This document shows, in pieces, positions 43,955 to 58,900 of a stretch of DNA of 64,000 nt. Position numbers and translations under genes: made by a program. Every line of letters starts with the position of its first letter. Position 1 is the first letter of the stretch. The stretch lies in assembly GCA_029582155.1 (NCBI GenBank), contig CM055897.1:1202501-1266500 (forward strand). Direction: 5' to 3'. The notes below the pieces were generated by a model that saw only the letters and a program-made list of their open reading frames with translations, did not search any database and was not told the origin of the DNA. The stretch comes from Panopea generosa. Its lineage: Eukaryota; Mollusca; Bivalvia; Adapedonta; Hiatellidae.

Positions 43955-46900
43955 CTATAAAGAAAAAATGGAACTAAAATAGAATGTCTGGCTTCATTCC
44001 AATGGTGTCATCATCCCCACCCCCTATGGATGAGGGTGGAGGCTTTGATTGGGATGAAGATGGTGATGAGTTTGGAACATTCACCGGAGCTGATGAAAAT
44101 AATGGTTTTCAAGGTATATTGTTAAGTGCTTCATACTGTGTCTCCTTTACTTCATAACTTTTATTATTCTTTTGTAAACAGATATAGAATTGTCTCTCTT
44201 CCTTCAAAGCAAAAATAATCATTATGATATATACATATATATTGTGTGCTTGCAATGAAAATGACAAACAATCCTCTGTGATTTTATCACTAGTGAGAGG
44301 TTTTAATTTATATCAAAGTTACAGTATTCTAATATAAAAGTAGACTGGTATGTCAGTATTAAGAGTGTTTCAGAAATCTTAGCAAGACCCCCATATTTAA
44401 AAAATATGGATTCCTTTTTGACACTCTCTTGAAAAAAAATAGTGGTGTCGAACCATGAGTATCTTTTGATGCTCCCCAAAATATTTTGGAGAGCTTATAG
44501 TTGCCTCTTTGTTTGTCCTTTGATTCTCTATCTTGCCCAGGACTTAGTTTGAAAAGTTTGGATAATTTGATGATATTTGTTACACTTGCTAAACATAATG
44601 TGGTCTTGTGCACAATGCCATAACTCTGGATTGTTTTTGGTCAGAATTACTTCTTTTTTTGTAATTTTCTACTTGTTAAGAGCATATCTTTAGCTCTACA
44701 TAGAATTTACCTGATGCGGGCTGTCAATGAAACAAGAGATAATCCAATCATGTTGATATTAGTTGCCAACCATCATTCTCCTTAGACAAGCTAACTATGA
44801 TCAAGTAAACACTACATTGTATAAACCCTAAATTATTTTATGGTATTTGCTGGCAGTCACCAGCCTGAATTGACTACTACCCGTTACCGGTACGCGAATA
44901 TGGCATTTGGTAAATCCAATAATATTTGCACGATTGTATCATTCTTACGAGCGCCGCTTGCAAAACAGATTTCGCAATATTGGAAAAGCATGAAAAATGG
45001 CCTTTTTTGCGGCGACAGTTCTGGCTATTACATTCAGTGCTCCAAGAATAGGATAGCCCGATGTCCGGGCTTGTCAAATCTGGAACCAGGCATGTGCCTT
45101 TTTCAAAGTTACTTGCCTGTCCGGCTTGTCTTAAAAAATCGGACAAGCTAGCTTTTCACAATACACAGATCTGAAAATATCTCTATTCGATACGACACGG
45201 GTAAAACTGCTGTTTATAGACTGTAACTAATCAGTAAAAACAATTGACCTCCGCGGTGTTTATAACACCACATGCCCGATATTGCGACTTAGGAAACCCT
45301 CTCATGCATACTCAATTATCTATTTTTATTCCTCTAATGTAATTGGTGGATAGCTTTGAATATAAATTAATCTAGTTTTAATAATCGCTCTGATTGGTCA
45401 GATATCTACAACCAAGGTATACATTTCTTATCACGCACCTGAGCAAAGATAAAAAAAAGACAATGACGTAATGCGCGGGTGTTCCTCAAAGATTCAGAGC
45501 ATAAAATTATCTCCCTTTGCCAAAATGATTGTGTTTTTGCAGATAATTTGTGATCGATCGCATTATATATAATGTCAGCTTTAGCTTCTGGTAATATTAT
45601 AAATATTTCGTAGATTTACAATAATTGGAACTGTATGTATATAAATTTTCTTCGGGGAAAACGTGAAAGTTGATATTTAAATCAAGTTAACGGTAAAGAA
45701 AAATGTGGTTGGGGTATTATAGCAATAAACTTATTAGTTTTTTGGTTGTGTAGTTTCAGCGTATAATTTTCTTTGGCATGATTAAATATAGTATTGAAAA
45801 CAACAATTAAGACCAATTATGGGTGTGGTTTTTTTTTTAATATTTGAAATATAGTTGACTAGTTGCACTTTCTAGATATTTGAAGGCTATCATAGACTGC
45901 ATTTATTTATCATATTGCCAAGTTCTCTTTGATAGATTGAATAGCTTTTGTAGGCTTGACATTGTCATTATTGTATGTTATGATAGTTAGCAAAAATTAA
46001 AAAAGAAGAGAAAGGTATTTAAAATAATGTTTTAAATAAACTCCTGCTCCCACACTGCCACAAAGTCGACAGAACAGAAATGATAGTCAGTAAAGAACAA
46101 AGATAAAATACAACATAATAAGTCAGGCATACTGATAGAGATATAGTCAGTTCTATATTTACATATTTCATATTCCGCAGAGTGTATTGGTAACACAAAT
46201 CTGGGCATGTGAACCGTTGATCAGGGCAAGCTATTTTTCAGCCAAATTTTAAGATATATGATGGTTCAGTCATGAGGTTTATTTGGTATTTTCAAAGTAT
46301 TGAGCTTTAAAAAAAGATACATTGTCATAAATATTGCTTTATTATAAATATAATGTACATGTATAACATAGACATGTTTGTACTAATATTAAAAGTTTGC
46401 TCTATTATTTTGCCAGACTTTATAATTAATTTAGACATAAAATGTTGATTTTAGATTTAAAAACGAAATAGCAGGCATGTCCTTTTTAGCTCACCTGAGC
46501 ACATGCTCTGGATGAGCTATTGTGACCACTAACCATCCATCATCCATTCATATTTACTTCAAACAACATATCCTCCTTAACCAATTGATATAAGTTGATA
46601 TTTGGCATGGATGTTCCTTGGAAGCTCATCTACCAAAGGTGTTCAAAGAATTCAATTTGATTTCATGATATTGTTCAGTTATCCGATCCCAACCTTGTGA
46701 AGCTGTATGATAATCTTGCTCATACATCCAAAATTACAGTTTAAAAAAGCTCGTACTTAAAAATAACAGTTAAAATCTATCAGCCACACTGTTCAAAGCT
46801 TGCAATGATGGCAAGTGACTAGTCTTCACAGAAAGTACTTTCCACATGACTGGTATTACGGTTTTTCCACCATATTGCTCATTTTTGGTCTAGCTATTTG

Positions 46901-49900
46901 CAGCTGCACATCGAAAAATTCGACAGTTAAAATGTCAGATCATATATTACAACAGATGCTCAGAACTCTACAACCAAAGATATTTTATTAAACTATATTT
47001 TTTCTCTTCTTATGGTCTGTATGGTAGTGGTATGATATCTAATTCAACTATCCATACTACAGGTCCAGTTTAGACAAAATAAAATAAAATGTTTTTCCTA
47101 TCTACCTACTCTATTCTGTTTTAGCATGTTACCAGAACCACAGTATTAGTTTGTTTTGACCCAATTGGAATATTATGTAATTTAGATAAACAATTTTTTG
47201 CAGTTTGAATAAATATGTTGCATTCAAATTCCCAGGTTGACTGCATACACTCTCATAGCAATAGTCCTGTGATATACCAGTTTGGTTTCGTGAAGAAAAT
47301 CTGTATTATATGCTCAGTCAAGTCTTCACATAAGCTCTCCGTTGATCTTGAATATTGTTTAGTCCTAACAGTTGGGTCTGGGTCCTGTAAAGGGGATTTA
47401 ATATCTCTTCATAAGGGTCAAAAAGGTATAAAATTTCAAAATTTTAAAAATCTTCTCAAGAACTGATCAGCCAGATTTGTACATATATTGTATAAACTAT
47501 CCACATGAGCATGGGTTTTAAGTTTGCTCAAATGAAGATGCTAGGGTTGATTGGGGACAAATGAGGAAGTTTTGATTTTATATGGGGAAAAAATTTCTCA
47601 TCTATAAGTTCTTCATAGGCTTATTCAATTCATATTTTGAAAATAAATGACAGGTGAATTTATGAGAGTGACTGAGGCTTGTTTGGGCATCTTGTTTGTG
47701 TTCTACATGTTATAATAATGATCAATATTAACCTACATGTCTATGTTTTTTACAGAAAAGTTCTCTCACCATGAAAAAGATAGCAAAACATCAATTCCTG
47801 ATGATACTGTGTCCGACTGGAATCAATCTAAATGGCTCAAACCAGTGCAATTCTGATAACAACACTTTTGCTGACTTTGCAACATTCTCCACTGATCCAA
47901 ATGGAAACATTGATGAAGATTCTGAGATCACAAATTCATTCTTTGACTTGAGCGATGTAAGACCAAACACAATAGAGTTAATTAAAGATGCATGTAATAC
48001 AGCAGTGCTCAGTGATGATAAAGTAAGTTCTAATAAGTCATTGAAAGAAACTGGTCATGACAGTAATGGTACATTAACAGATTCTGGTTTATATAGTTCT
48101 GATGTGTCTCCAGTTCCACAATATGATGACGTAGCTTTAAAAGAAAAAGCTCAAGGTGATTCTGACAGTTTGGAAGAATTTCCAGCAGACCTGCCTTCAG
48201 GACAAGATCAGTTGAGCAGCAAAACATCTGATGTAGATTGTTCTGAAGAAACTGCTACAGAAAGTAAGAGTGTTTCTGGTGAAATAGAAAGAGATGATTC
48301 AGAAACATCTGAGCTTACTGATTCACATTTGGTGAGTGGTGACACTTGTGAGGTGAATGTCAGCAAAGATGGGTTTTCACATGTTACTGATGTTAAAATA
48401 GAAAGTGATGAAAATGATCAGCTTTCAGAACAAAACTGTAGGGTTGATAATTCACCTGTAAATGCTATAGGGGAAACAAAAGAAGATCTGGCAGGTGACT
48501 CAAGCTATGCTGCAGAGGATAATTCGCAATCCAACATTCCATCCAATAACACTTGTCATTCCAGTGCAGTACACACAACTACTGTCACAGATGATTCAGG
48601 AAATTTGGCTATTGACACATTCGAATCTATTGACAATGCAATTGAGGACAGCAGTATTTTGTCAAATGATAAAGACAAGTGTAATACTTCATCAGCATTT
48701 TCAACTACACTGGAAGTAGACAAACATAAAAACTGGCAAAAAGTTGAAGATGTAAATGAAAAAGACTTGTGTATGTCTGATTCAGGAATCCTTTCAAATC
48801 CAGAAAGAATTAATGATCAAATTGATGATACCTATAGTGATATTTCTAATGAAAATAATACCAGCTGTGATTCAAACATAAGTAAAAATAATGAGTTACC
48901 AATGGACAAAAGTTCGGAAGTGGAAAGTGACATAAAACTTCAAAATTCTATAGCTGACTCCATTCCAGAAGATAGTGAAATTAATTACACCGAAAAATAT
49001 GAAAACTCTAAAGAGAAAATACAATTTGAAAATTTAAAAGCAGACCTGAAAACAGAATCACTTAAAGCAAATAGTGATGATGATGTAACAAATCTAGAGA
49101 TAAATAAAGAAAACAGTGAGCCTAGTCCTACAGAAGTTAATAAAATTGGTGATAGACTTGAAAATAAAGATGGTGTAACTGAAGCAAGTCTAGATAGTTC
49201 TACAGATAAACATGTTATTGATGACGAAATGACATTTAAAGGTTTTTGCGAGGCTGAAAAAACTACTGAAGCTGGATTAGAAGCTTTTAGTGAAAAAAAT
49301 GATTTTGGAGATTTTTCTGGTACACCTGAAGATGATTTTAACAATTTCAGTGACAATGATGATGAGTTTGGTGATTTCAATGCAAGCGGCTTTGCCAGCT
49401 TTAATGACAGTGTTCAGCCAGAAACTGCTAGTGGTCAGTCTGATGACTGGGCAGCATTTTCTGAAACACAAACAGTTGCTGCTTCTAATTCAGTGGCTGA
49501 AGATGAAGACGATGAATGGGCAGCATTTGGTGATGAAACTGTCGAGACAACATCACCGTCAGTTGTTTCATCAGTTGAAGATGAAAGTGAAAATATATCT
49601 CAAACCAAGATGCAATCTATGGTATGTCTGGTCTTTCTTTAACTTGATTAATATTTAAATCTACTTTCTTTTAAGTGTAACAAAGGTCATTTGAAGCTGC
49701 CTTGATGACACTCTGTAGTTCTTTCCATTTACAATCATTGTAGTTTTATACTGTTCTTGTCTCTTGTCACATAAATACATTTTCTATTGTTTTTATATGG
49801 TTTATTGATTTTGTGTCTTATATTGCCTTATGCTTTTATAACAGCTGCATAATAATAATTTCAATTGAATTTCTGTGTATTTAGAACAAACATGAGAAGA

Positions 49901-52900
49901 TAATATATGCAGTTACGACATGTTTTCCCACCAGCAGCAGCTCAACAACTGGTGATATTGAAGCCAATGTACAAATAACAGATATAAATACTCTTATAGC
50001 TGTTGGGAGTAATGCTGACAGGTATGTACAAAAAATGCCCATGATTCTTCTCCAAAACCAACAAACAAGTTTTTACAAAATGCTGCGAATGATAGATGTT
50101 TTGGTGCCTTTGCAGTTTTCCTTGCAGCCAGTTTTGCAAATTACAAGTAATATTATTACAGAACTTGAATGAAGGGGAAACATAGTTTTTCTCAGAAAAA
50201 TAATTTCTAGTTATATATTAAATCTCAGAAAAATAATTTCTAGTAATATAAGATGAATTTGAGGACTTTGCTTTATTAACAGCTACATGTAGATCTACTG
50301 CTTTGATGTAGTTTCATAGTCATAGTGGCTGTCAAGTTTTCGTAAGTTTTTATGAAATTGGCATAGTCATCCCAATTATTGTTTGATGTGTACTTGTCTG
50401 TCCGATGTTATTCCTGCTAAAACCTTCTCACGCATAAAGGAATTGTAAAATAACCTGGCACAAATGTTAACAAGGAGACGATGTGTAGTAGCTCAACAGT
50501 CAAGGTCACACTTGGATGTTCAAGATAAAACATAGGTACAAAATTGTGAGTTTTCTCCCTGTCTTGTAAACCACATGACAGATTTTGTAATAACACGGCA
50601 AAAATGTTCATCATAGTCCGACGATGTGTTGCATGTAAGATTTAGGTCCAAAGTTACACTGAGAAGTTCAAGGTCAGAAATATGTAAAGAAAAATTTGTC
50701 ACTTCATAAACAAATTTTTAAATTTAAATGGAACAAATGTTCAACATACCAGAAGATATCTCGCACTAAAGACACATCCCTAGCTCAAAGGTCAATGTCG
50801 CACTGGGTGGTTCAAGGTCAGAAATATTTCATGTCAGCTCCATACATGTATCTTGTAAACAACTTGACCTATTTTGAAATAACATCTTAATCAGACGATG
50901 TGTTGCAGGCAAGATTCAGGTCCGTAGCTCAAAGGTCAAATTAGAGATACAAGGTCAGATATAAGTAAAAATTTCATGTCCACTCCATATCTTGTAATCT
51001 ATTAAACAAATTTTAAAACAACATGGCACAAAAAGTTTCCATAATCATACTATTAGTCCATAGCTAAAAGGTCAAGATATTCAAGGTTCAAGGTCAGAAA
51101 TAGGTACAAAATTTTGTGTTTGTTCCATATTTTGAAATAATTTGGCATGAATATTGACCATTACGAGAAAATATTTCATATACAAGGCCCAGATCTGGAG
51201 GTCAGTCATATTTTAATGTCAGGAATAGGTTTAATGTTGGGGTACAAAACTTTGTGTCTGCTCCATTTCCTGTAAATCACTTGATATAATATGGTACAAA
51301 TGTTCACCATTGTAGCCCTTGGGTATCTTGGGCATCTGTTATTAATGATTTATTATACCCCCGACAAACAAAGTTTTGAGGGGGTATATTGGAGTCACCC
51401 TGAGGTCGGTCTGTCGGTCTGTCCTTTGCAATTTTCCTTGTCCGGAGCATCACTTGAAAAGTACTGGATGGAATTTCATCAAACGTCATACAATGGTAGA
51501 ATATAACGAGAGGAAGTGCAGTGTACAAGAAACATAACTCTATTCTTGCTAATTACAGAGTTATTGCCCTTTGATATATTTCCCTTGTCCGGAGCATTAC
51601 TTTTAAAGTACTGGATGGAATTTCATCAAACTTCATAAAATGGTAGAATATAATGACAGGAAGTGCAGTGTACAGGAAACATAACTCTATTCATGCTAAT
51701 TACAGAGTTATTGCCCTTTGATATATTTCCCTTGTCCGGAGCATTACTTTTAAAGTACTGGATGGAATTTCATCAAACTTCATACAATGGTAGAATATAA
51801 TGACAGGAAGTGCAGTGTACAAGAAACATAACTCTATTCTTGCTAATTACAGAGTTATTGCCCTTTGATATTTTTTCTTGTCCGGAGCATAACTTGAAAA
51901 GTACCTGATGGAATTTCATCAAGCTTCATACAATGGTAGAATATAATGAGAGGAAGTGCAGTGTATAGGAAACATAACTCTATTCTTGCTAATTACAGAG
52001 TTATTGCCCTTTGATATATTTCCCTTGTCCGGAGCATTACTTTTAAAGTACTGGATGGAATTTCATCAAACTTCATACAATGGTAGAATATAATGAAAGG
52101 AAGTGCAGTGTACAGGAAACATAACTCTATTCTTGCTAATTACAGAGTTTTTGCCCTTTGATATATTTCCCTTGTCCGGAGCATTACTTTTAAAGTACTT
52201 GATGGAATTTCATCATACTTCATACAATGGTAGAATATAATGAGAGGAAGTGCAGTGTACAAGAAACATAACTCTATTCTTACTAATTACAGAGTTATTG
52301 CCCTTTGATATATTTCCCTTGTCTGGTGCAGTACTTTTAAAGTACTTTTAAAGCCATCAGTGATAACAGTTTAATAAAGTTCATGAAAGAACCAAGTTGA
52401 TGAATACATGGAGTTCGAGCAAAGCAGGTTCGATATTGTATTCCTAGTGCTCTTGTTTGTTTCTTATCCATAAAATTGTTGTCCCTCAACATAACTCGAA
52501 AAAGTATAACATTTATTGATTGCCATGAAAGCTTGTACACTGCACAATAATTAAAAAGAACGTTTTAAATTTTAACAAAACCATAAAAAAATTAACAATA
52601 CAAACAACTCAATCCATAACATTCTCTTTTATTAAGAATTTCTTTTGTCTGGAGCATAACTTTAAAATTATTGGATATAATTTAATAAAACTTCATACAA
52701 TGGTTAACCATTTTCTGTCATGGCGGCGTTCAGGGGTATTCATCACTACAGTGATAGGTCTAGTTTTTATCTGTTGTTGTTTCAGTGAGTCGAGTGTATG
52801 GTGCCATATAAAAGGTTTAAAGTCTACAAACTCACTGACCTACCAGTGGACAAAGTCCAAATGGAACAACCAGCTATTTACAACATTACATATTGACACC

Positions 52901-55900
52901 AGAAATGTAGTAAGTGGCAGTGAACGATTCAGTGTTTTATTTTTGAAGAACCTGTATCAAATCATGTTTATCAAACAACTTTGTCAAAATATTTTTATCT
53001 TTGATTATAAAAAATACAAACCCTTGACAATTGTTGTTCTCTTAAATTGTGCATGTAATTTTGTATCTATCTTGCATTTGAAAAAAAATGTAACTTATTA
53101 AAAGGAATCACAAAATACATACTCAAAGGTACAAGACTGTTGGGTCCCTTATATATTTTATATACATATAAGATAGTCACTAGACTAGTATATGGTCAAA
53201 AATGCAATTATTGGGTTCGACCCTCGGTATAGGTTTCAGGCTAACACTATATAATCTTTTTATTAATCAGTCTAGACCCAGCAGTGATACAAAGGACCCA
53301 TTAATCGACTTTTGACCCAACAATACAATCTCATAATGAAAGAAATGCCCACAATGTTACCAACTTTAAGTAACAAAATATATAATGTTGTATCTTGTCA
53401 TTACTGCCTGTATTGTATATACATGTGAAACTATTTTAAAGCACTCTTATAATTTTTCCAGTTAATTGGACACAAAAAGGCATCAATGCCAATATTTGCA
53501 TCTGGTCTGACAATGTTGGAGCCGACGAAGGGAGCTGGTGGGGCAGCCTCTAACACATTACAACCAGACATTCTGGTGGACACATCGAAATCTGATCCCA
53601 TACCTACATTATCTCAGGTCAGTCAATGAATAGTTGCTCCATGCAGTGTGAGTTGAGGACACTTTACATACACTAGCTCAGGGGAGTTAGTGATATTACA
53701 CTATCCTGACACTGTCTCCTGCAATATGTTGACTATTTTCTCTCAGAGATAGAATAATTTGTGTATTGTTGTAAACATCCACGTGTTTCTGTTTAACGGT
53801 CTGCATATTTTATTTTACATTTAAATATTGCAATGTGTTAATAATTTCATAGCAGTACCCTTTAAAAAAACTAGATTCATTTAGACTTGTTTTAAGATCA
53901 GTTTTTTAGTGAATCAAATAGAAAACACACACAATCAACACCTTTCTTTTGTAGTACATTAATTTTATATTTGTGCAAAGATAAAATAGCTAAATAATAT
54001 TTTAGTCTTCAAATTGTTGGAAAAAAGCAGTTGTATAAAAAAAATACATTCATTCATTCACGGGCAGTTACTTAACAAGGTCATTGTTAAGTGTCGGCAT
54101 TGTATAAACTCACTGTAGTATTCAAAACTAAATATGATAATTTAATTAATATGTGCATATTGTGTTCAAATACTTAAACAATTAAAAAACCGTAACAGTG
54201 TGTAAGTTTTAGTTTGCAGCTTTTAGCTTGGAGTTGGCTTCACCAAAATGTATTTTGTGTACTTATTTAAATTATGTTTATACATTTGAACTTTGTTGGC
54301 TTGAACTCGGATAATATGTTTTCTATTGTTCTGCTATGGTAATCTGGACCCATGATAACTGGACTCTTGAACTACATGAGTGGAGTCAAAGGACATTTTC
54401 CCGTTGTTGTTAGAATTATTCACTCTGACAGATATCTGGAGTGTGTCTGACCAAATTTGCACTTTATGTAACAGCAAACAACTGGTGTTGACATATGCAT
54501 ATTTCAACACCTTGTGAAATATGCAGTTAAAGCAGGCATTTACAGGGTGCAAATAATTTTGTTTTTTACTCAGTAAGTTTATTGTCAAGCCCTCTTGTGG
54601 TGAAGTTTGGTGTATGTGCATGCATGCATCCCTCAGATCTTGTCTGGGCTATATGCATAAAGGGATTTGCAAGTTACATGGCACACATGTTCACCATAAT
54701 CAGTCGATGTGTTGCACGCAAGACCTAGGTCCGTAGCTCAAAGGTCAAGGTCACAATTATGGGTTTAAGGTCAGAAAAGTTAAATATATTTTGTGTCCAC
54801 CAAATATCTTGTAAGCCACATAACAGATTTTGAAATAACATGGCACAAATGTTCACCATAATCAGACGATGTGGCACGTGCAAGACCCAGGTCCATAACT
54901 CAAAGGTTAAGGTCATACATGTTCACCATAAAGAGGCTATTAACTAAGTGATTAGAAATAATAGCATGACTGTTTTCATTCTCGTGTTAAAAACTAATTG
55001 GACAGTTTTAAGGGTCATGAGATTAAAATGTGACAAAAACGCATAGTTTGAGTGTCATAGAAAACCCTTAGAATGTTTATTGACTTAAATATATGACTTG
55101 ATATATATTGATTTGAAATGGTCACTGATGAAATGTACAAATGTTATCGATTTGTCGATTTTACTCAATCAAGTTCACCAGGACTATTGGTTAAGAGAGT
55201 CCAGAAAGGTTAAGTAGGTTTGTAGGATAGGGTAGATGTCAGTGAAGGAGGTGAATTCCAGGTGAACTTAAGCTGAATTGGGTGTGTGACAGGCTGACAT
55301 TCTCTTTAAAGACGATTGCTACAGTTTCATATTTTTTTTTTCTAACCAATAGATGTTGTTGAAACTTTCAGGGTTGTTAGATAATTACAAATGTTATACA
55401 AAAATGAAATAAAAACAGTATGTCACCATGCTTCTTTTTATTATTTTGACCCTTTAAGATGTACACTTCCTATGCTCGGAGAAGAAAATACCATGAAATA
55501 TGAGAAATCCCAAAAAATGAAAATAATACATAGTCATAACATGAATTCTACACTAAATACATGTGAATACAAATAGTTTCCAGAAATAAACAACAAATTA
55601 CATACAAATAGTTTCTTCTTGGAAAAAAATAACATGTTGAGCAATTTTTTTTCTCAAATTATCTCCCCTTTTTTTTAAATTGAAAAAAAAAAATTCTCAC
55701 CAATAGAATTTGGTTAAAATTGCATGAATTATTGATCAAACATTGTTCTATAATATAACATCTTAAAAACAATAGCTCACCATGCTTATTTTTGAAAAAA
55801 ATGAAATTGACCTTCTACATGGCAAAGCAATTATTTTCAGTTTTCTTAATTTTCATGTTTTGCCAATCAATAAATTATTACTTCTTTTGCTCTTATTATA

Positions 55901-58900
55901 AAAAAATTTATTTCAGGTTTGTGATTTAATATGTAACTTGCAATAAAAATTTGTCCAAATTATCCGAAAATACATCAAACGGTGCAACCGGTGCGCACGT
56001 AAAATCATAACGTTGTGAAAAACGGAAACTACCGCAATCGCCTTTAACAACTGATCATGTGACTTATTTTAAAGGTCCAAGCGTGTTCAAGCTAACAAAG
56101 TTCAACTGTGGCAATTTTTATAGGAAATTTGTTTTTTATTTTATTTGCTCGACCTTGTTCATTGAACTCTGCATGCTTGGTTTGTTTACTTTAAGCAAAT
56201 TTGATTATATTTTTGTTGAGTTTAGTTTATTTTACACTGCAGATTCGCTCTAAACCTGTAGCGAGACAAATGAAAAAAAATGCAAGTAAATACGCTCCTA
56301 TAAAATTAAATGCTTGATAATTATTATAGATCTTGGATTTGTAACTATTAACCAAGGGCGTTGCTTCGGTTAACCTCGTTAAAAAGTTTGTTTGCTGTAT
56401 ACCTACATAATCTTGTTAGTGTTCTCTGTCTGAAACATTTTGAAGTTCACCATCATATTATATTTGCTATTCTTATAATAATTCATTTTCTTTTGCAAGA
56501 ATCTCACAGTTTGTGATAAAATAAAGAAAAAGCTATCCAAGTAGCTACCTGCCTAAATATTATGAGTCTAGGACCAGAGAAATGACAAATAAAGTTTTTT
56601 ATGAGGTTGGCCTTGTCTGTGAACATGTGTAGTTTGGGTGTCTGTGATTATGTGTTATTTGTGTAATATTCTTTTTGTACTCTGAGTTTGAATCCCCACC
56701 AGACTAGTCTCATTGATGATTGATAGTATGACATTGCGTCTCCTGCTGATTCATATGGGAAAGTTCTCAGTAACTTGCGGAGATGGAGTACTGGTTAACC
56801 TTCCAGGATACCAGGAAACAGTGGTTAGAATAACTGATCGTCTGTTAGCCCTCGATGGCATAAAAATGACGATAAAATATCCAGTCAATCAATCGATCTT
56901 TTACTACTCCTTACCATGTGTAGTGTGTTATGTTCATAAACGTTACATCTGACCATTCTGCTCATGTACTTGTGTAAGTAGTTTGACTTTGTTATGTCAC
57001 ATCACTTTTAAAAAGGCCTCACCTATATCGCCAATATTTTTTCAATGGTAGTAAAACTGCACATTTATACCAAACATCATATATTATAGATATTCTGTTC
57101 AATAACTTCTATTGTATTTTGTTTTTAAAATGTATAATCCTTCAATTTTGTTGACCAAATACTAAACCATGGCCCATGATAAAGTCACTCATTACTAAAC
57201 CATGGCCCATGATAAAGTCACTCATTGGCCAGTATCAGGTTATGCTAAAACATTGACAGATAAAACAGAAAATGCTGACCTATGTATTAATGAATTTCTC
57301 ATAAATCAGATGAACTACTAGAACAGAATCAACTATTATCTTCAAATAGGACCTATGTCTTTGCAATTCAATAATCTTTCCATCATTTGTTTAATGGAAA
57401 ATGATATGTGATGCATCTTTAAGCATATTTGACTGAGAATTGAATCAAGAAATCCCTAGAAAGAGAATACAGATTCACTCTTTGCTTACAAAAAAAAGAT
57501 AACTACCTGTAAAATAAAATTAAACAAAACATCAATCAATATAATATGCAGAATAAAACTCAAAAACCTTGATAACTGCAGATATCCATGTCTCATTGTC
57601 CTTCACCTCTCACCTCTTATTCAATTGAGAAAGTTATCATTTGCAAGCAGTGATGGTTCTCTATTTTTGCCTGGAAACCATACTGGTCTGATGGAAAAAT
57701 AATCACGTGGTTACTGGTCCTGTGAATAATAACTTTGAAACTCTGTTATGAAAAAATGAATGTTTAGAATATAGGCCAGCCTTAAACAGTAAGTGTGAGA
57801 CAGCTACATGTTTAGTAAGGTTTCCTAACAGATAATACTTTAAAGAAAGTGTGATAATGTATGTTGGTATAACATGTGTATAATTTAAATACTGTAGAGC
57901 TCTTGGTGATGGATAGATAGTTGTTTATTTAATGTATTCAGAGACAGGCTAGTAACATTCTGCTGGTGGTTTTAACATTGGTATGCGATACAATCAAACC
58001 TGTCTTTAAGCAGCCAGTCATGGCCTTTTAAGACAGATTGTTGCTTAATTCAGGTTGTTTTGCTCTGACAGCATGGAAATGGGAAATAGCAAATACGGCT
58101 GCTTACGACAAGTGGCTATTCAATAGAGGTGACCATTTACAAAGGTTAGACTGTATATCTATATGCTGATGGTTATGGGTGAGTACTCAGTGAAAAATAG
58201 TTATATAAGCTGCCTCACGTCACCATCAACATTTAGAGGATAGTTCTAGACCTGGTAGGCCTCACATCAGTATAATGTGAATAGGTGTTGTATAATGCCA
58301 CGAGTCTGCAGAACTCTTCCTGCACTGTTTTCAAAGGCTTTCTGTGATTGATGCCAGAAAACGCGTATCTATGGAGTAAAGGGTTAAATAAACTTTATTA
58401 AAATTCTGCTGAGTGATGATGTTTCAGACATAATTATGTTTTGTTGGCTTAGAATTTATTAATACCATTACTTAAATAGAAAAAAAGGTTTTATTATTGA
58501 TGACCACATTTCTTGTATTTCTTCCTTGAGTAAAACCTTTTTCAATATTGTTCTTTTATCTTTATATATTGTTTAACATGGTCACCACAAGTTTATACTG
58601 AGGATACAGTTTTAGAAAAGACAGTAATGTTACAAGAAATGTTTATAGTAATCTTCTGTTGTCATGATCTATCTTTCAATCTATTTATACACATTCCCTT
58701 GCCAGGCCCAGTTAGCTCAGTCGGTAGCCTGTCTAACTATCTATCCAGACATCATGAAATTGAATTCCCACCCATCCACAAGTGTTTTTTATGCCCCCCC
58801 CCCAAAGTAATCGCAGCTTCCGTCTGGTATTTTCGTGTCCGACCTGTAACTTTGTCATGCATAGATGGATTTTGTTAATACTTTCTACAAATTATCAACA

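Larger units (their letters stand above)
50022..52785 (+). other. Aftiphilin intron 3 with two tandem arrays
   Basis: Nearly half the intron is tandem repeats, listed separately. No extra exon seen. Confidence 0.7.

Noticed and set aside
44840-45151. A 103-codon gene in aftiphilin intron 1
   Set aside because: Frames are open on both strands over repeat-like sequence; no splice or domain support.
49290-49658. Alternative-frame proteins over aftiphilin exon 2
   Set aside because: Shadow frames of a strongly supported exon; composition not protein-like.
52700-53101. A 133-codon single-exon gene
   Set aside because: It is the frame of aftiphilin exon 4 read through both introns; acceptor and donor bound the true exon at 52786-52909.
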